Source: Aliivibrio sifiae
GTDB lineage: Bacteria; Pseudomonadota; Gammaproteobacteria; Enterobacterales; Vibrionaceae
Direction of reading: 5' to 3'
DNA length: 42,949 nt
Assembly: GCF_002954705.1 (NCBI RefSeq)
Contig: NZ_MSCO01000001.1
Span: 1,885,969-1,928,917 of the forward strand
The translations under genes were made by a program, and so were the position numbers. Below the pieces are notes generated by a model. It had not been told where the DNA came from. It saw nothing but the letters and a program-made list of their open reading frames with translations, and did no database searches. This document shows, in pieces, positions 1-9,801 of this stretch. Each line of letters opens with the position of its first letter. Position 1 is the stretch's first letter.

Positions 1-2349
1 TTGTTTTGTATCAGATTCAAATAATGGAATGTCATCATCTTCATCTTCGTCTGCTTCAATTAACCAATCTTCATCACGAGGTGCGTCTTCTGAAATTGTC
101 TCTGATACTGCTACACCTTCAACTTCAGTATCATCGCCACTCTTTCCCGAGGTGGTTTCTTCCTCTTCAACATCATCGCCAAGCAATTCATCTAAAAGTA
201 CTGTGCTATCTTCACCTAATTCAATTGTTTCTTCTTCGTCCTCATCAGCTAAAAGCTCATCAAGAAGCACTGTGCTGTCTTCATCTAGTTCAATATCATC
301 ATCGCCTTCACTCAGCTCTTCATCATCACCAAGCAATTCGTCAAGTAATGCGGTACTGTCATCTTCAATATCTAAATCAATGCTATCTTCTTCGTTATCA
401 GATTCATCTAATAGCTCATCAAGTAACGCTGTACTATCATCTTCAATATCGAGCTCAATACTCTCTTCATCATCAGATTCCTCAAGTAATTCATCTAACA
501 ATGTAGTGGCATCTTCTTCAGACTCTAAATTGACGCTGTCTTCGTTTTGCTCACCAAACAAAGCAGCATCAATATCATCATTATCTAACTCGATGCTTTC
601 TCCTTTATTTGGTTCTTCATCAAGTTTATTAGTGTCTTCTATTCCTGATAATAAAGTATCAAAATCTAACTCATCTTCTACTGGAGTTGACGTCACTTCT
701 GGAGCAAGTTTAGTCTCTTCTTTTTCGTCTAGATCCCAACCTTGGTCTAATTCTGACTCTTCTGAATCATCTTCCATATCCATGGATGAGAACAGATCAT
801 CTAGCATTGATTGATCAAGCTCTCCACCTTCAAGATCTTCGTTATCTTCGAGTTCTGGCGTTGATTTATCTAGCGCAGATAAGTCTGAGTCATCTATAAG
901 CGATAAATCAAAATCGTCATCTTCTTCTTCTAAATCGCTTGCTGAGAATAAGTCACTGTCAAAATCATTCAACGCTTTCTCCATCTCCTCAAGACCTAAT
1001 GCTTTTTCTTCTGCATCAACAGTTAATGCACTTGAAGACATATCTATATCATCATCTAAACCATCAAGGTCTAAATCAAGATCAAGTTCTTCATCAGATA
1101 ACATTGAATCTAAATCATCATTTTCTTCGCCATCTAGTGAGGCAAACGGATCATCATTATCTGAGTTGTTATTTTCGGTTTCAAATTCAGCAAACAAATC
1201 GTCACTTGAATCAGAATCATCATCCCCAAATAAGAATTTATCGTCATTTAGATCGCCTAAAAGATCATCATCGTCATCTAAGCTAATTTCAGGGATATCA
1301 TCATCCATATTGAAGTTATCATCAGGCATAATTAACGCTGAAGGTTGCTCTGTTCCTGCACTTTCTGAACTCTCTTCGTCTTCTTCTTTCTTACGACGGA
1401 ATAAGAAGAAAGCAATAAGGCCAGCAATTAAAACACCAGGGATTAAAGCAAGCAAGGCAATTAAACCAGGGCTTGAGGCGAGATTATCCATTGCACTTGG
1501 TTCTGCTTTTTTCTCAGCTGCTGCAAGTTGCTTTTGTTCATTAATGAATTTTTCGACTTCACTTCGAATTCGATCTTCATCCCCTAATGAATTTTTTAGA
1601 TTGTCGACTTCATTTTGAACTTCAGCCAATCGAACACGCAATTGGTGGTTGTTTTCTTGTAATGCTGAAAACTCTTGCTCTGTTGTTTCTAATTCAGATT
1701 TCAATTTCACAGCAGAGGCAGAAGGCGTCGCCACTTTAATGATATCTTTAGTTGGTTTTGCTTCTACTGCCGATGGTTTTACTTTATTTACCGTCGGTGC
1801 TACTTCTTTTTTAACTGAAACAGGCGCTTTCTCTGTTGTCGTAGACCTTGCTGTTTTTTGAGCTGATGCATGTTGAGGTGCTTGCTTCTTTTTATGAGCG
1901 ATAAGTAGCTGTTTTGCATCATCTGTATTTTCACGACGAACTTGTTCTAGTGTCGGTAATCGCAAACGACTATTTGGCTCTAATCCATGAATATTATTAT
2001 TTTCAAAGGCTTGTGGATTTAAGCGATAAATAGCAATTAACGTTTGTTGAACCGATGTGGTATTCGATGGGTTAACACGGCTTGCAATTGACCATAAGGT
2101 TTCATCTTCCCTTGTTGGGCCATAAACTTTTGTCGGAACCGATTTTCTTTCTTTTATTACCGTAGCAGGAGTTGTTGTGGCTCTCGCTGGCTGTGATTGT
2201 GTCACTACCTGTGAACTGACAGTTTTATCCTTTCCTTCTGGGCCTACAATTTGAATTGTACCTGCGGCATTGGCAACAGAACACTGTGATGCAACGAATA
2301 AGGCTAAAGGAGTTAGCGTTTTTAACAATTTTTTGGATGCGTCAGACAC
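1..2349 (-). CDS. hubP: FimV/HubP-family polar landmark protein (C-terminal part cut by window edge)
   Basis: This frame is open from a GTG start at 2349 to the window edge: 783 codons with no stop. The GTG is preceded by AGAGG at good spacing. In order it encodes a signal-peptide-like N-terminus ending near SVANA, a LysM/FimV-type periplasmic region (DETLWSIASRVNP, then LRLPTLEQVR), a coiled-coil-prone stretch, and one membrane segment (IALLALIPGVLIAGLIAFF) followed by RRKK. A very long Asp/Glu-rich cytoplasmic region follows, containing repeats of the type DSTxLLDELL. This is the architecture of Pseudomonas FimV and Vibrio HubP, which organise cell-pole proteins such as ParA-like ATPases and chemotaxis components. 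The C-terminal TPR-like FimV domain would lie outside the window. The position next to asd(usg)-pdxB matches the E. coli usg-truA region, where vibrios carry this gene. The polar role is inferred from the family. Confidence 0.85.
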   Translation of the reverse strand, partial: MSDASKKLLKTLTPLALFVASQCSVANAAGTIQIVGPEGKDKTVSSQVVTQSQPARATTTPATVIKERKSVPTKVYGPTREDETLWSIASRVNPSNTTSVQQTLIAIYRLNPQAFENNNIHGLEPNSRLRLPTLEQVRRENTDDAKQLLIAHKKKQAPQHASAQKTARSTTTEKAPVSVKKEVAPTVNKVKPSAVEAKPTKDIIKVATPSASAVKLKSELETTEQEFSALQENNHQLRVRLAEVQNEVDNLKNSLGDEDRIRSEVEKFINEQKQLAAAEKKAEPSAMDNLASSPGLIALLALIPGVLIAGLIAFFLFRRKKEEDEESSESAGTEQPSALIMPDDNFNMDDDIPEISLDDDDDLLGDLNDDKFLFGDDDSDSSDDLFAEFETENNNSDNDDPFASLDGEENDDLDSMLSDEELDLDLDLDGLDDDIDMSSSALTVDAEEKALGLEEMEKALNDFDSDLFSASDLEEEDDDFDLSLIDDSDLSALDKSTPELEDNEDLEGGELDQSMLDDLFSSMDMEDDSEESELDQGWDLDEKEETKLAPEVTSTPVEDELDFDTLLSGIEDTNKLDEEPNKGESIELDNDDIDAALFGEQNEDSVNLESEEDATTLLDELLEESDDEESIELDIEDDSTALLDELLDESDNEEDSIDLDIEDDSTALLDELLGDDEELSEGDDDIELDEDSTVLLDELLADEDEEETIELGEDSTVLLDELLGDDVEEEETTSGKSGDDTEVEGVAVSETISEDAPRDEDWLIEADEDEDDDIPLFESDTKQ
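170..520 (-). repeat. In-frame acidic tandem repeats in the FimV/HubP gene
   Basis: Five imperfect copies of a unit encoding roughly IEL-x-x-DSTxLLDELL occur about 70-80 bases apart (near 181, 250, 330, 410 and 484). The most distal copy visible is degenerate (DATTLLDELL). HubP proteins are known to carry acidic repeats in the cytoplasmic part. The repeat may continue past the window edge in altered form. Confidence 0.75.
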
Positions 2350-2455
2350 TAGAGATGCCTCTTAAATAAAATGAAAAATTAATATCTGTATAACTATATC
2401 GGATAATAATAAGAAAACTGTAGCTTTTAAGTAAAAACTGTGTGGTTTATGGAAG

Positions 2456-2484
2456 AAAAAAGCCTTAGCTTTCACTAAGGCTTT
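2456..2484 (-). terminator. Rho-independent terminator after asd
   Basis: A ten-base-pair stem (AAAGCCTTAG / CTAAGGCTTT, 2459-2468 with 2475-2484) is followed on the minus strand by a T-rich tract (TTTTTTCTTCC). It lies between asd and hubP, so hubP probably has its own promoter within 2350-2455. A second inverted repeat, AAGAGATTAT (2491-2500) with ATAATCTCTT (2523-2532), lies just before it. Confidence 0.75.
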
Positions 2485-2555
2485 CAATTTAAGAGATTAT
2501 ACTGCTCATTTATCAACGAATAATAATCTCTTAAATCATAAATTAATTACAATGA

Positions 2556-3569
2556 TTAGTAATAATCACGAATTAATACTTCAGCAATTTGTACTGCGTT
2601 TGTTGCTGCACCTTTACGTACGTTATCTGCAACAACCCACATATTTAGTCCCATAGAATGGCTAATATCTTCACGAATACGAGCAACCATTACATGGTCT
2701 TTACCTGTCGCATCACTTACTTGTGTTGGGTAATCATTTCCATGAAATACTTCAATTCCATCCGTTTCTTCAAGTAAGCGCGTAGCTTCTGCTGCATCAA
2801 TAGGTGCACGAGTTTCAACATGAACCGCTTCAGCATGGCCATAGAATACAGGAACACGTACACACGTTGGGTTTACTGTAATAGTATCGTCAGCAAAAAT
2901 TTTCTGCGTTTCCCACACCATTTTCATTTCTTCTTTGGTGTAGCCGTTATCCATAAACTCATCAATGTGTGGTAAGCAGTTAAATGCAATTTGTTTATCG
3001 TATGCTTTATTCTCTGCTGGTAGGCCATTTAATAACTTAGCCGTTTGACCTGCAAGCTCATCAATACCAGCTTTGCCTGAACCAGACACTGATTGGTATG
3101 TTGATACGTTAATTCGGTCAATACCCACAGCATCGTGAATTGGTTTTAATGCAACTAACATTTGAATCGTTGAACAGTTAGGGTTCGCGATAATGTTACG
3201 GTTACGGAAATCAACAAGTGCTTCTGGGTTTACTTCAGGGATCACTAATGGAATATCGTGATCGTAACGGAAGTGTGATGTATTATCGATAACAACAACA
3301 CCTGATTCCGCTGCAATTGGGGCCCATTTTTCAGAAAGTTCACTACCTGCAGAAAATAGACCAATTTGTACTTGACTCCAATCGAACTCTTCTACATTTT
3401 CAACGGTTAATGTTTTACCATTAAAACGAACTGTTTTGCCTTCGCTACGTTCAGACGCTAAAAGATATAAATTACGTACAGGAAACTTACGCTCTTGTAA
3501 TACACTAATAATTGCTTCGCCAACGGCACCAGTTGCGCCAAGAATGGCAACATCAAATTCTTGAGTCAT
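2556..3569 (-). CDS. asd: Aspartate-semialdehyde dehydrogenase (Usg/Asd2 type)
   Basis: The 337-aa product belongs to the aspartate-semialdehyde dehydrogenase family, which reduces aspartyl-phosphate with NADPH to aspartate semialdehyde for lysine, threonine and methionine synthesis. The NADP-binding motif GATGAVGE lies at residues 11-18. The catalytic Cys132 (NPNCSTIQ), Gln159 (TYQSVSGSGKAG) and a His in RVPVFYGHAEAV (His245) are present, so this is probably an active enzyme rather than a decayed Usg paralogue. Its position directly after pdxB matches usg in E. coli, and vibrios often have two asd genes. Its ATG overlaps the pdxB stop by one base (TAATG), which indicates translational coupling. 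It cannot be decided from this window whether it is the main Asd or a second copy. Confidence 0.93.
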   Translation of the reverse strand: MTQEFDVAILGATGAVGEAIISVLQERKFPVRNLYLLASERSEGKTVRFNGKTLTVENVEEFDWSQVQIGLFSAGSELSEKWAPIAAESGVVVIDNTSHFRYDHDIPLVIPEVNPEALVDFRNRNIIANPNCSTIQMLVALKPIHDAVGIDRINVSTYQSVSGSGKAGIDELAGQTAKLLNGLPAENKAYDKQIAFNCLPHIDEFMDNGYTKEEMKMVWETQKIFADDTITVNPTCVRVPVFYGHAEAVHVETRAPIDAAEATRLLEETDGIEVFHGNDYPTQVSDATGKDHVMVARIREDISHSMGLNMWVVADNVRKGAATNAVQIAEVLIRDYY

Positions 3570-4699
3570 TAGACTTCCTCGATTGTAAATCCAAGTTGTT
3601 GTAACGGGGTAAGACCACAGTTTTTATCGCCTGTGATCGTGATAGCACTGTATTCTCTTCTATCCCAATAATCCTTACGCATTTTATCAAATGCGCCGAC
3701 AGTTGAGATCTCTTTTCTAAATACGGCATCATCTTTTCGCACATCATAGACTAACTGAATCAAATTGTGCAGTGTTGAATGACCCCATTGCTGATTTAGT
3801 GTCACATTAGGGATTGGGGCTACTGGCAATAAACTCTGTGGATCTGCTCGTTCTTCGCGATTTAAAAACTCACAATAAGAGTTAAAGATCATCGTCGTAC
3901 CACGAGCTTTTCCCTCTAAACCATAGCCTGCAATATGTGGCGTTGCAAAAGAGAGTAATGGCAATAAATCCATATCTACTTGCGGCTCAAACTCGAAAAC
4001 ATCTAATACCGCTTTAAAACCGTCTTGTTTCAATAAGCGCTGTTTTAATGCCTGATTATCAACAACAGGTCCACGTGCCGCATTGATCAATACCTGATCA
4101 CTACGCAATGCAGTTAGCCTCTTTTCATCCATTAGATGATGAGTAGGGAATTCACCATCGCGTGTAATTGGCGTATGAAAACTAATAACGTCTGATTTTT
4201 CTAATAATTCATTTAAAGAAACAAAGGTACGTGTATCTCCTTCTTGCTCTTTAATCGGATCATTCAATAAATAAGAAATGTCTAATGCATCTAGGCATTG
4301 TGCAAGATAAGAACCAACCTGCCCCGCACCAATAATCCCAAATGTTTTATCAAAGATAGAAAAACCATGCTGCTGAGCCAATACCATAATGCAACTTAGT
4401 ACGTATTCAGCAACACCTACTTTGTTACAACCAGGCGCGGCTGTAAAATAAATGCCTTTATCTTTTAATAAAACCTGATCAACATGATCCATACCTGCGG
4501 TTGCTGTACCAACAAATTTCAGTTTATTGGCTTTACTTAATAACTCCGCATTCACTTTAGTCACAGAGCGGATCATTAACGCATCAACATCAATTAAATC
4601 ATCAGCAGTTAACGTTCGCCCAGACTTAGCGATAACCTCACCTAATTCACTAAAGAGATCGGCCGCATAAGGCATATTTTCATCAATCAATATTTTCAT
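3569..4699 (-). CDS. pdxB: Erythronate-4-phosphate dehydrogenase
   Basis: The 376-aa protein is an NAD-dependent 2-hydroxyacid dehydrogenase of the PdxB type. It oxidises 4-phosphoerythronate in the DXP-dependent pyridoxal-phosphate pathway. The N-terminus [12 protein letters not shown] is typical. The Rossmann motif [10 protein letters not shown] lies at about 121-130, the substrate/catalytic Arg in [10 protein letters not shown] near 209, the acidic residue in LDVFEFEP near 236-238, and the catalytic His in ATPHIAGYG at 255. A C-terminal PdxB dimerisation domain follows. The length fits the family. It forms an operon with asd (TAATG overlap), an arrangement shared with enterobacteria. Confidence 0.96.
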   Translation of the reverse strand: MKILIDENMPYAADLFSELGEVIAKSGRTLTADDLIDVDALMIRSVTKVNAELLSKANKLKFVGTATAGMDHVDQVLLKDKGIYFTAAPGCNKVGVAEYVLSCIMVLAQQHGFSIFDKTFGIIGAGQVGSYLAQCLDALDISYLLNDPIKEQEGDTRTFVSLNELLEKSDVISFHTPITRDGEFPTHHLMDEKRLTALRSDQVLINAARGPVVDNQALKQRLLKQDGFKAVLDVFEFEPQVDMDLLPLLSFATPHIAGYGLEGKARGTTMIFNSYCEFLNREERADPQSLLPVAPIPNVTLNQQWGHSTLHNLIQLVYDVRKDDAVFRKEISTVGAFDKMRKDYWDRREYSAITITGDKNCGLTPLQQLGFTIEEV

Positions 4700-4790
4700 A
4701 TTTTCAATATCTGTCCTTTAGGTTTATAAATTCAGTGTATCACTGCGCTCTATTAAGCAACATCAGTATCGTCATAAAAAATAGATATAA

Positions 4791-4823
4791 AAAAACCCAG
4801 TCAATTGAATTAACTGGGTTTTT
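4791..4823. terminator. Bidirectional terminator between pdxB and fabB
   Basis: AAAAACCCAGT (4791-4801) pairs with ACTGGGTTTTT (4813-4823), giving A-tracts and T-tracts on both sides. It directly follows the fabB stop on the minus strand, so its main job is to terminate fabB before pdxB. Confidence 0.85.
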
Positions 4824-4846
4824 ATTACTTATGCTTTACGCAAATA

Positions 4847-6058
4847 TTACGCTTCGTATTTCTTAATTACTAGCGTTGCGTTTGTCCCACCAAAGCCAAA
4901 GCTGTTAGACATAACAGTTGTTAGTTTTTGATCACGTTTTTCAGTAACGATATCAAGACCTTCAGCTGCAGGATCTAATGTTTCAACGTTGATGCTTGGC
5001 GCGATAAAACCGTGCTCTAGCATTAGCGTTGAGTAAATAGCTTCATGAACACCAGCGGCACCTAGTGCGTGGCCTGTCATTGCTTTAGTTGCAGAGATTG
5101 CTGGACTGTTCGCACCAAATACTTCTTGGATAGCACCTAGCTCTTTTGCATCACCAACAGGTGTTGATGTACCGTGAGTATTCACGTAATCAACGCTGTC
5201 TACATTTTGCATTGCCATCTTCATACAACGAACTGCGCCTTCACCTGACGGTGCTACCATGTCGTAGCCATCTGATGTTGCACCGTAACCTACGATTTCA
5301 CCGTAGATTTTAGCGCCACGAGCAAGTGCGTGTTCAAGTTCTTCGATAACAACCATACCGCCGCCGCCAGAGATAACGAAACCGTCACGATCGGCATCGT
5401 AAGTACGAGATGCTTTTTCTGGTGTGTCATTGTATTTCGATGATAGTGCGCCCATCGCATCAAACATCATCGTTAGAGACCAATCTAGCTCTTCACCACC
5501 ACCAGCAAACATTACGTCTTGTTTACCTAGTTGGATAAGCTCTACTGCGTGACCAATACAGTGTGCTGAAGTTGCACATGCAGAACTCATCGAGTAGTTA
5601 ACACCGCGGATTTTAAACGGCGTTGCAAGACATGCAGAAACCGTAGACGCCATTGTACGTGGAACCATATATGGACCAACACGTTTAACGCCTTTTTCAC
5701 GCAAGATATCAACCGCATTTACTTGGTTTAGTGATGATGCACCACCAGAACCTGCAACGATACCTGTACGGTCATTTGAAACTTGATCTTCTGTTAAGCC
5801 AGAATCTGCTACTGCTTGCTCCATTGAGATGTAAGCAAACGCAGCCGCATCACCCATGAAACGCATTTTTTTACGATCAATGTGATCAGCAGGGTTCATT
5901 TTCAAATCGCCCCAAACATTACTGCGCAGACCCTTTTCAGCGAACTGCTCAGAGAAGTTAATGCCTGATTTACCAGCTTTCAGAGACTCTAATACTTCTT
6001 CTGCATTGTTACCGATACTTGAAACAATGCCCATGCCTGTAATTACGGCTCTTTTCAT
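4847..6058 (-). CDS. fabB: 3-oxoacyl-[acyl-carrier-protein] synthase I
   Basis: The 403-aa KAS I enzyme condenses malonyl-ACP with acyl-ACP and is needed for unsaturated fatty-acid synthesis in gammaproteobacteria. The triad is complete: Cys161 in [10 protein letters not shown], His295 in [11 protein letters not shown] and His330 in [12 protein letters not shown]. The C-terminus [14 protein letters not shown] is the usual thiolase-fold ending. Length and motifs match E. coli FabB (403-406 aa). It is divergent from mnmC, as in E. coli. It is a housekeeping enzyme, distinct from the two accessory ketosynthase-like proteins at 21331-23324. Confidence 0.97.
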   Translation of the reverse strand: MKRAVITGMGIVSSIGNNAEEVLESLKAGKSGINFSEQFAEKGLRSNVWGDLKMNPADHIDRKKMRFMGDAAAFAYISMEQAVADSGLTEDQVSNDRTGIVAGSGGASSLNQVNAVDILREKGVKRVGPYMVPRTMASTVSACLATPFKIRGVNYSMSSACATSAHCIGHAVELIQLGKQDVMFAGGGEELDWSLTMMFDAMGALSSKYNDTPEKASRTYDADRDGFVISGGGGMVVIEELEHALARGAKIYGEIVGYGATSDGYDMVAPSGEGAVRCMKMAMQNVDSVDYVNTHGTSTPVGDAKELGAIQEVFGANSPAISATKAMTGHALGAAGVHEAIYSTLMLEHGFIAPSINVETLDPAAEGLDIVTEKRDQKLTTVMSNSFGFGGTNATLVIKKYEA

Positions 6059-6178
6059 GATTCTTTCCTAATAAGTCATAAATCTTGGTAGATAATAGCG
6101 AAGATAGCACAACAAAGTGGTCAGCTTTCCTATAAGTCGTTAAAATCCGACGTAGATTATCTTTAATGGTACAAATTT

Positions 6179-8221
6179 ATGTCACGTAACCACACTTTAC
6201 CACAAAACAGCATCACAAATGCAGTCCTTGATTGGAATGAGTCTGGCACGCCGGTCTCAAATGATTTTGGTGATGTCTATTTTTCTAACGATAATGGGTT
6301 AGAAGAAACACGATATGTTTTCTTGCAACAAAATCATCTACCACAAAGATGGCAGGAATATGACCAACGTCGTTTTGTTATTGGTGAAACTGGATTTGGT
6401 ACGGGATTAAACTTTCTTGCCGTGTGGCAATGGTTTAAAACCTTTAGAGAACAAAATCCTGACGCCCCTCTTAAAGAGCTTCATTTCGTTAGCTTTGAAA
6501 AATTCCCAGTAACCAAAACAGATTTAATTAAAGCCCATCAAGCGTGGCCTGAATTGGCTGAATTGGCTGAACAGTTACAAGAACATTATCCTGCCGCTGT
6601 GCCTGACTGTCATCGTTTAGTACTAGAAGATGGCATGATAACACTCGATCTCTGGTTTGGTGACATAAAAGATTGCATACCACAAATTTGGATGGACGAT
6701 AACGGTATTATTGATGCATGGTTCTTAGATGGCTTTGCACCAAGTAAAAACCCTGAAATGTGGAATCAAGACTTGTTCAATAATATGGCACGCCTTGCTA
6801 AAGAAGGCTGTACTTGTGCCACCTTTACGGCAGCAGGTTTTGTTCGACGAGGCCTTATTGAAGCTGGCTTTGAGATGAAAAAAGTCAAAGGTTTCGCCCA
6901 TAAGCGTGAAATGATCGCAGGCACATTAACTGAACGTAAAACAAAAGCAAATCACGCCGTTTGGTATGCCCGTTCAACTCCTGAAAATATTACTGATGTC
7001 GCTATCATTGGTGGTGGTGTTGCCAGTGCGACACTAGCAACAACATTACTTCGTCGTGGTGTTAGCGTGACCGTATATTGCAAAGATGAAAAAGCGGCAC
7101 AAGGTGCTTCAGGAAACCAACAAGGAGCGGTATATCCTTTATTAAATGAGAAATATAATTCACTGTCTCGCTTCTTTGCTCCCGGTTTTATCTTCGCTCG
7201 CCAATTTATCGACCAAGCAGCACAACAGTTCCAGTTTGATCATGATTGGTGTGGTGTAACACAGCTAAAATGGGATGATAAATCAGAAAATAAACTCAAT
7301 AAAATGCTAACAGCGAATTTTCCTAATGAGTTAGTTACTGCATTTAATAAAGAAGAAACCGCTCAATATGTTGGCTTACCAATCAATATGGAAAGCGTAC
7401 ATTACCCTCTTGGTGGTTGGTTATGCCCAAAACAATTGACTCGTGGTCTTTTTACTCACTTATCGAAAAATCCATTATTCACTCTGAATAATAACGCTGA
7501 AGTTACTCAATTAACTCAAATGGATGATAAGCAATGGAACCTTATTCTTGGTGAGAAAATAAATAAACATCAGGCCGTGGTTGTTGCAAACGGACACCGC
7601 TTCACTGATTTTGAACAAACTAAAGACATCCCTGCAACACCCGTTCGTGGACAGGTAAGTCATATCCCTACAACAGAATCATTAAAACAATTAAAAACCG
7701 TGCTGTGTTATGACGGGTACTTAACGCCTGAAAATACTAAGCATCAAACTCACTGTATTGGCGCGAGTTATGATCGTCGTGATTTAGACTTAGCGTTTAA
7801 AGAGTCTGACCAAATTGAAAATGGCGAACGCTTACATAAATGCATCCCTAATGAAGCTTGGGTAAAAGAAGCTGATACATCAAGTAATCAAGCCCGTGTA
7901 GGTATTCGCTGTGCCAGTCGTGATCATCTGCCATTTCTTGGTAATGTGGTTCGCTTTGAAGATATGCAAGAAGAATATAAATATATCTATAAAAAACGCC
8001 ACTGGTTACGTGAAGCGAAAGATATTCCTGTTTATGAAGGTTTATTCTGTATGCTGACTTTAGGTTCAAGAGGATTAAGTTCTGCACCATTATTGGCAGA
8101 GACCTTAGCATCGCAGATCATGGGTGACCCAATTCCATTACCAAATTCAGTACTTGAAGGATTGCACCCAGGAAGATTGTGGGTGAGAAGATTGCTAAAA
8201 GGAAAGCCGTTGGATATTTAA
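6179..8221 (+). CDS. mnmC: Bifunctional tRNA 5-methylaminomethyl-2-thiouridine biosynthesis protein MnmC
   Basis: The 680-aa fusion enzyme performs the last two steps of mnm5s2U34 formation in tRNA. The C-terminal FAD oxidoreductase removes the carboxymethyl group, and the N-terminal SAM methyltransferase methylates the product. The N-terminal domain shows the SAM-binding motif [14 protein letters not shown] (67-80) and [15 protein letters not shown] with the catalytic Asp. The second domain starts with the FAD dinucleotide fold [15 protein letters not shown] (about 274-288) and ends with [13 protein letters not shown]. The length agrees with E. coli MnmC (about 668 aa), and the position divergent from fabB is conserved. 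A palindromic element, not a classical terminator, follows the stop. Confidence 0.97.
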   Translation: MSRNHTLPQNSITNAVLDWNESGTPVSNDFGDVYFSNDNGLEETRYVFLQQNHLPQRWQEYDQRRFVIGETGFGTGLNFLAVWQWFKTFREQNPDAPLKELHFVSFEKFPVTKTDLIKAHQAWPELAELAEQLQEHYPAAVPDCHRLVLEDGMITLDLWFGDIKDCIPQIWMDDNGIIDAWFLDGFAPSKNPEMWNQDLFNNMARLAKEGCTCATFTAAGFVRRGLIEAGFEMKKVKGFAHKREMIAGTLTERKTKANHAVWYARSTPENITDVAIIGGGVASATLATTLLRRGVSVTVYCKDEKAAQGASGNQQGAVYPLLNEKYNSLSRFFAPGFIFARQFIDQAAQQFQFDHDWCGVTQLKWDDKSENKLNKMLTANFPNELVTAFNKEETAQYVGLPINMESVHYPLGGWLCPKQLTRGLFTHLSKNPLFTLNNNAEVTQLTQMDDKQWNLILGEKINKHQAVVVANGHRFTDFEQTKDIPATPVRGQVSHIPTTESLKQLKTVLCYDGYLTPENTKHQTHCIGASYDRRDLDLAFKESDQIENGERLHKCIPNEAWVKEADTSSNQARVGIRCASRDHLPFLGNVVRFEDMQEEYKYIYKKRHWLREAKDIPVYEGLFCMLTLGSRGLSSAPLLAETLASQIMGDPIPLPNSVLEGLHPGRLWVRRLLKGKPLDI

Positions 8222-8271
8222 ATCCTCAAGAGCAGAGCGGTCGCAAGCTCCCTTGAAGCCGGAATAAATTC

Positions 8272-8316
8272 CTTGAGACGCTTCGCTGGAGAAATTCTCT
8301 AGCGAAGCGTCTTAAG
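8272..8316. repeat. 45-nt near-perfect intergenic palindrome
   Basis: Two 22-nt arms (8272-8293 and 8295-8316) are complementary at every position except two G-U wobbles (8288/8300 and 8275/8313), around a single central A. The core is GACGCTTCGCT / AGCGAAGCGTC. It lies in the convergent gap between mnmC and the transglycosylase gene, in DNA locally richer in GC than the neighbourhood. No T-tract follows on either strand, so it is not a standard terminator. It resembles a REP/ERIC-like intergenic palindrome, but no family can be assigned from one copy. Confidence 0.7.
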
Positions 8317-8359
8317 TAAACGCAGTTTGCGCCCTCAAGCAGCTCGCTGCGTCTCGCTT

Positions 8360-9334
8360 TTACTTAATAGAATCTGCCAAGTGACTCACCGCCAGCGCAA
8401 AGTAATGCGAACGGTTCCAATCCATTAATACTTGGTAATTATTGTAAACAAGGTAAGCACGGCCATCTTTGTCATCTGGTTGCACTAACCATGCTTCGAT
8501 ATCTACATCAGGTAACGCTTTGCCCGTTAAACGACGAACACCCAATTCTTGCCATTGAGCTAATGTCTTACCTTTTTCTTCAGATAAACCTTTTAAACTT
8601 TCGGCATCCAACGATTCAGGTAACTGAACTTGACGACCCCAAGTATAAGTATCATCCCAGCCCACTTGTTTTAAATAATTTGCAGCTGAAGCAAATACAT
8701 CGGCTTCGGTAGTCCAAATATCTTTACGCCCATCATCATTACCATCAACAGCGTAAGCTAAGAATGAAGTCGGCATAAATTGACACTGCCCCATAGCTCC
8801 TGCCCATGAACCTTTCATGTTTTCAGGTGTAATGTGACCTTGTTGTAAAATGGTTAATGCAGCCATCGTTTGTTTTTTGAAAAATTCTTCGCGGCGACCG
8901 TCATAAGCTAATGTCGTCAATGCCTCAATAACATTGTAACCGCCAGTTAATTTACCAAAATTACTTTCAACGCCCCATAACGCAACAATAAAACGAGGCT
9001 GAACACCATATTCATTTCCAATTCGGTTTAATTCTTTATAGTGTTTTTGATATAAATCGTTCGCTTGTTTGATTTTCCACTTCGGCACAGCACGTGGAAT
9101 ATACTCATCTAACGTTAATTTTTTTTCTGGTTGGCTACGATCTGATTTGACCGCTTTTTCTTTGAATGCAATATCTTTAAATGCACGCTCAAGAATAGGC
9201 TCTGAAATACCAATGCCTCTCGCTTCATTTTTTAATTCGACAATATAATCCTGAAATTCCCCTTCTGGAGTATTTGCTGTTACCGATGTTGCCATGAGCA
9301 AACTGACTATCCCTAGCAGTAATTTTTTCTTCAT
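8360..9334 (-). CDS. Lytic murein transglycosylase (MltB family)
   Basis: The 324-aa periplasmic enzyme cleaves the MurNAc-GlcNAc bond of peptidoglycan to give 1,6-anhydro products. A Sec signal peptide (MKKKLLLGIVSLLMATSVTA) is followed directly by mature sequence without a lipobox Cys, so it is not a lipoprotein like classical E. coli MltB. The catalytic Glu is Glu123 in ALWGVESNFG. GSWAGAMGQCQFMPTSF and DGNDDGRKDIW are hallmark segments of the SLT_2/MltB family. It sits two bases downstream of ycgL on the same strand, which suggests co-transcription. Confidence 0.92.
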   Translation of the reverse strand: MKKKLLLGIVSLLMATSVTANTPEGEFQDYIVELKNEARGIGISEPILERAFKDIAFKEKAVKSDRSQPEKKLTLDEYIPRAVPKWKIKQANDLYQKHYKELNRIGNEYGVQPRFIVALWGVESNFGKLTGGYNVIEALTTLAYDGRREEFFKKQTMAALTILQQGHITPENMKGSWAGAMGQCQFMPTSFLAYAVDGNDDGRKDIWTTEADVFASAANYLKQVGWDDTYTWGRQVQLPESLDAESLKGLSEEKGKTLAQWQELGVRRLTGKALPDVDIEAWLVQPDDKDGRAYLVYNNYQVLMDWNRSHYFALAVSHLADSIK

Positions 9335-9336
9335 TA

Positions 9337-9618
9337 TTATCTCTCTTTTCGTGCAGCTTTATCTTTTTTATATTTTTCAAGCAAATTTTCTGGTGGTGGT
9401 GGAAGTTGTAAAAAGAAACCTTCTTCTTTTATTGCTGTTTTCACCTTCTCAACATCAACTGAAGCTAATGTTTTACCCGCTAAATTTACCACCATAACCA
9501 TGGTTGGAGTACCAAACATGGTCATTAATTCTTTAGGAACAGGAGTAAAATCATCTTTTTTTTCAATATAAAGATAAGCCCCCTGTTTTTTGGTACTTTT
9601 GTAAACTGAACAGAACAT
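9337..9618 (-). CDS. ycgL: YcgL-domain protein
   Basis: This 93-aa protein of the YcgL family has no firmly known biochemical function. The ATG at 9618 is chosen because it gives the family N-terminus [21 protein letters not shown] and has an AGG about seven bases upstream. An in-frame upstream ATG at 9675 would add 19 residues that do not resemble the family. The conserved [16 protein letters not shown] and [13 protein letters not shown] segments are present. It is divergent from minC and next to it, as in enterobacteria and other vibrios, but a link to division is only positional. Confidence 0.9.
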   Translation of the reverse strand: MFCSVYKSTKKQGAYLYIEKKDDFTPVPKELMTMFGTPTMVMVVNLAGKTLASVDVEKVKTAIKEEGFFLQLPPPPENLLEKYKKDKAARKER

Positions 9619-9801
9619 TTTATAACCTATTTTTGAAAGGATTGAGCCTACTCTCAACTTAACGCATTCAATCAATGTCTATTTGATGAGAGCCCTACTA
9701 AAAAGTACACTTAAGACAATAAGATAACTTGCTGTGCGGTCAAACTGACTATAACATGGTATCAGATTTGTGGTATTAAATTTATCAAGATACAGAATAG
9801 C

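Noticed and set aside
6-1861. Plus-strand Ser-rich and His/Leu-rich open frames opposite the hubP gene
   Set aside because: They are the complement of Asp/Glu-rich codons (GAT/GAA read as ATC/TTC and shifted to TCA/TCT). They lack ribosome-binding sites and family features, while the minus frame is open for 783 codons with signal, LysM-like and membrane regions.
6095-6135. FadR- or FabR-like operator between fabB and mnmC
   Set aside because: Only one half (TGGTC) of a FadR-type palindrome is present and the second half does not match, so it is too weak to claim.
9619-9675. N-terminal extension of YcgL from the ATG at 9675
   Set aside because: The added 19 residues do not resemble the family, whose conserved start MFC is preceded by its own AGG ribosome-binding element at 9618.
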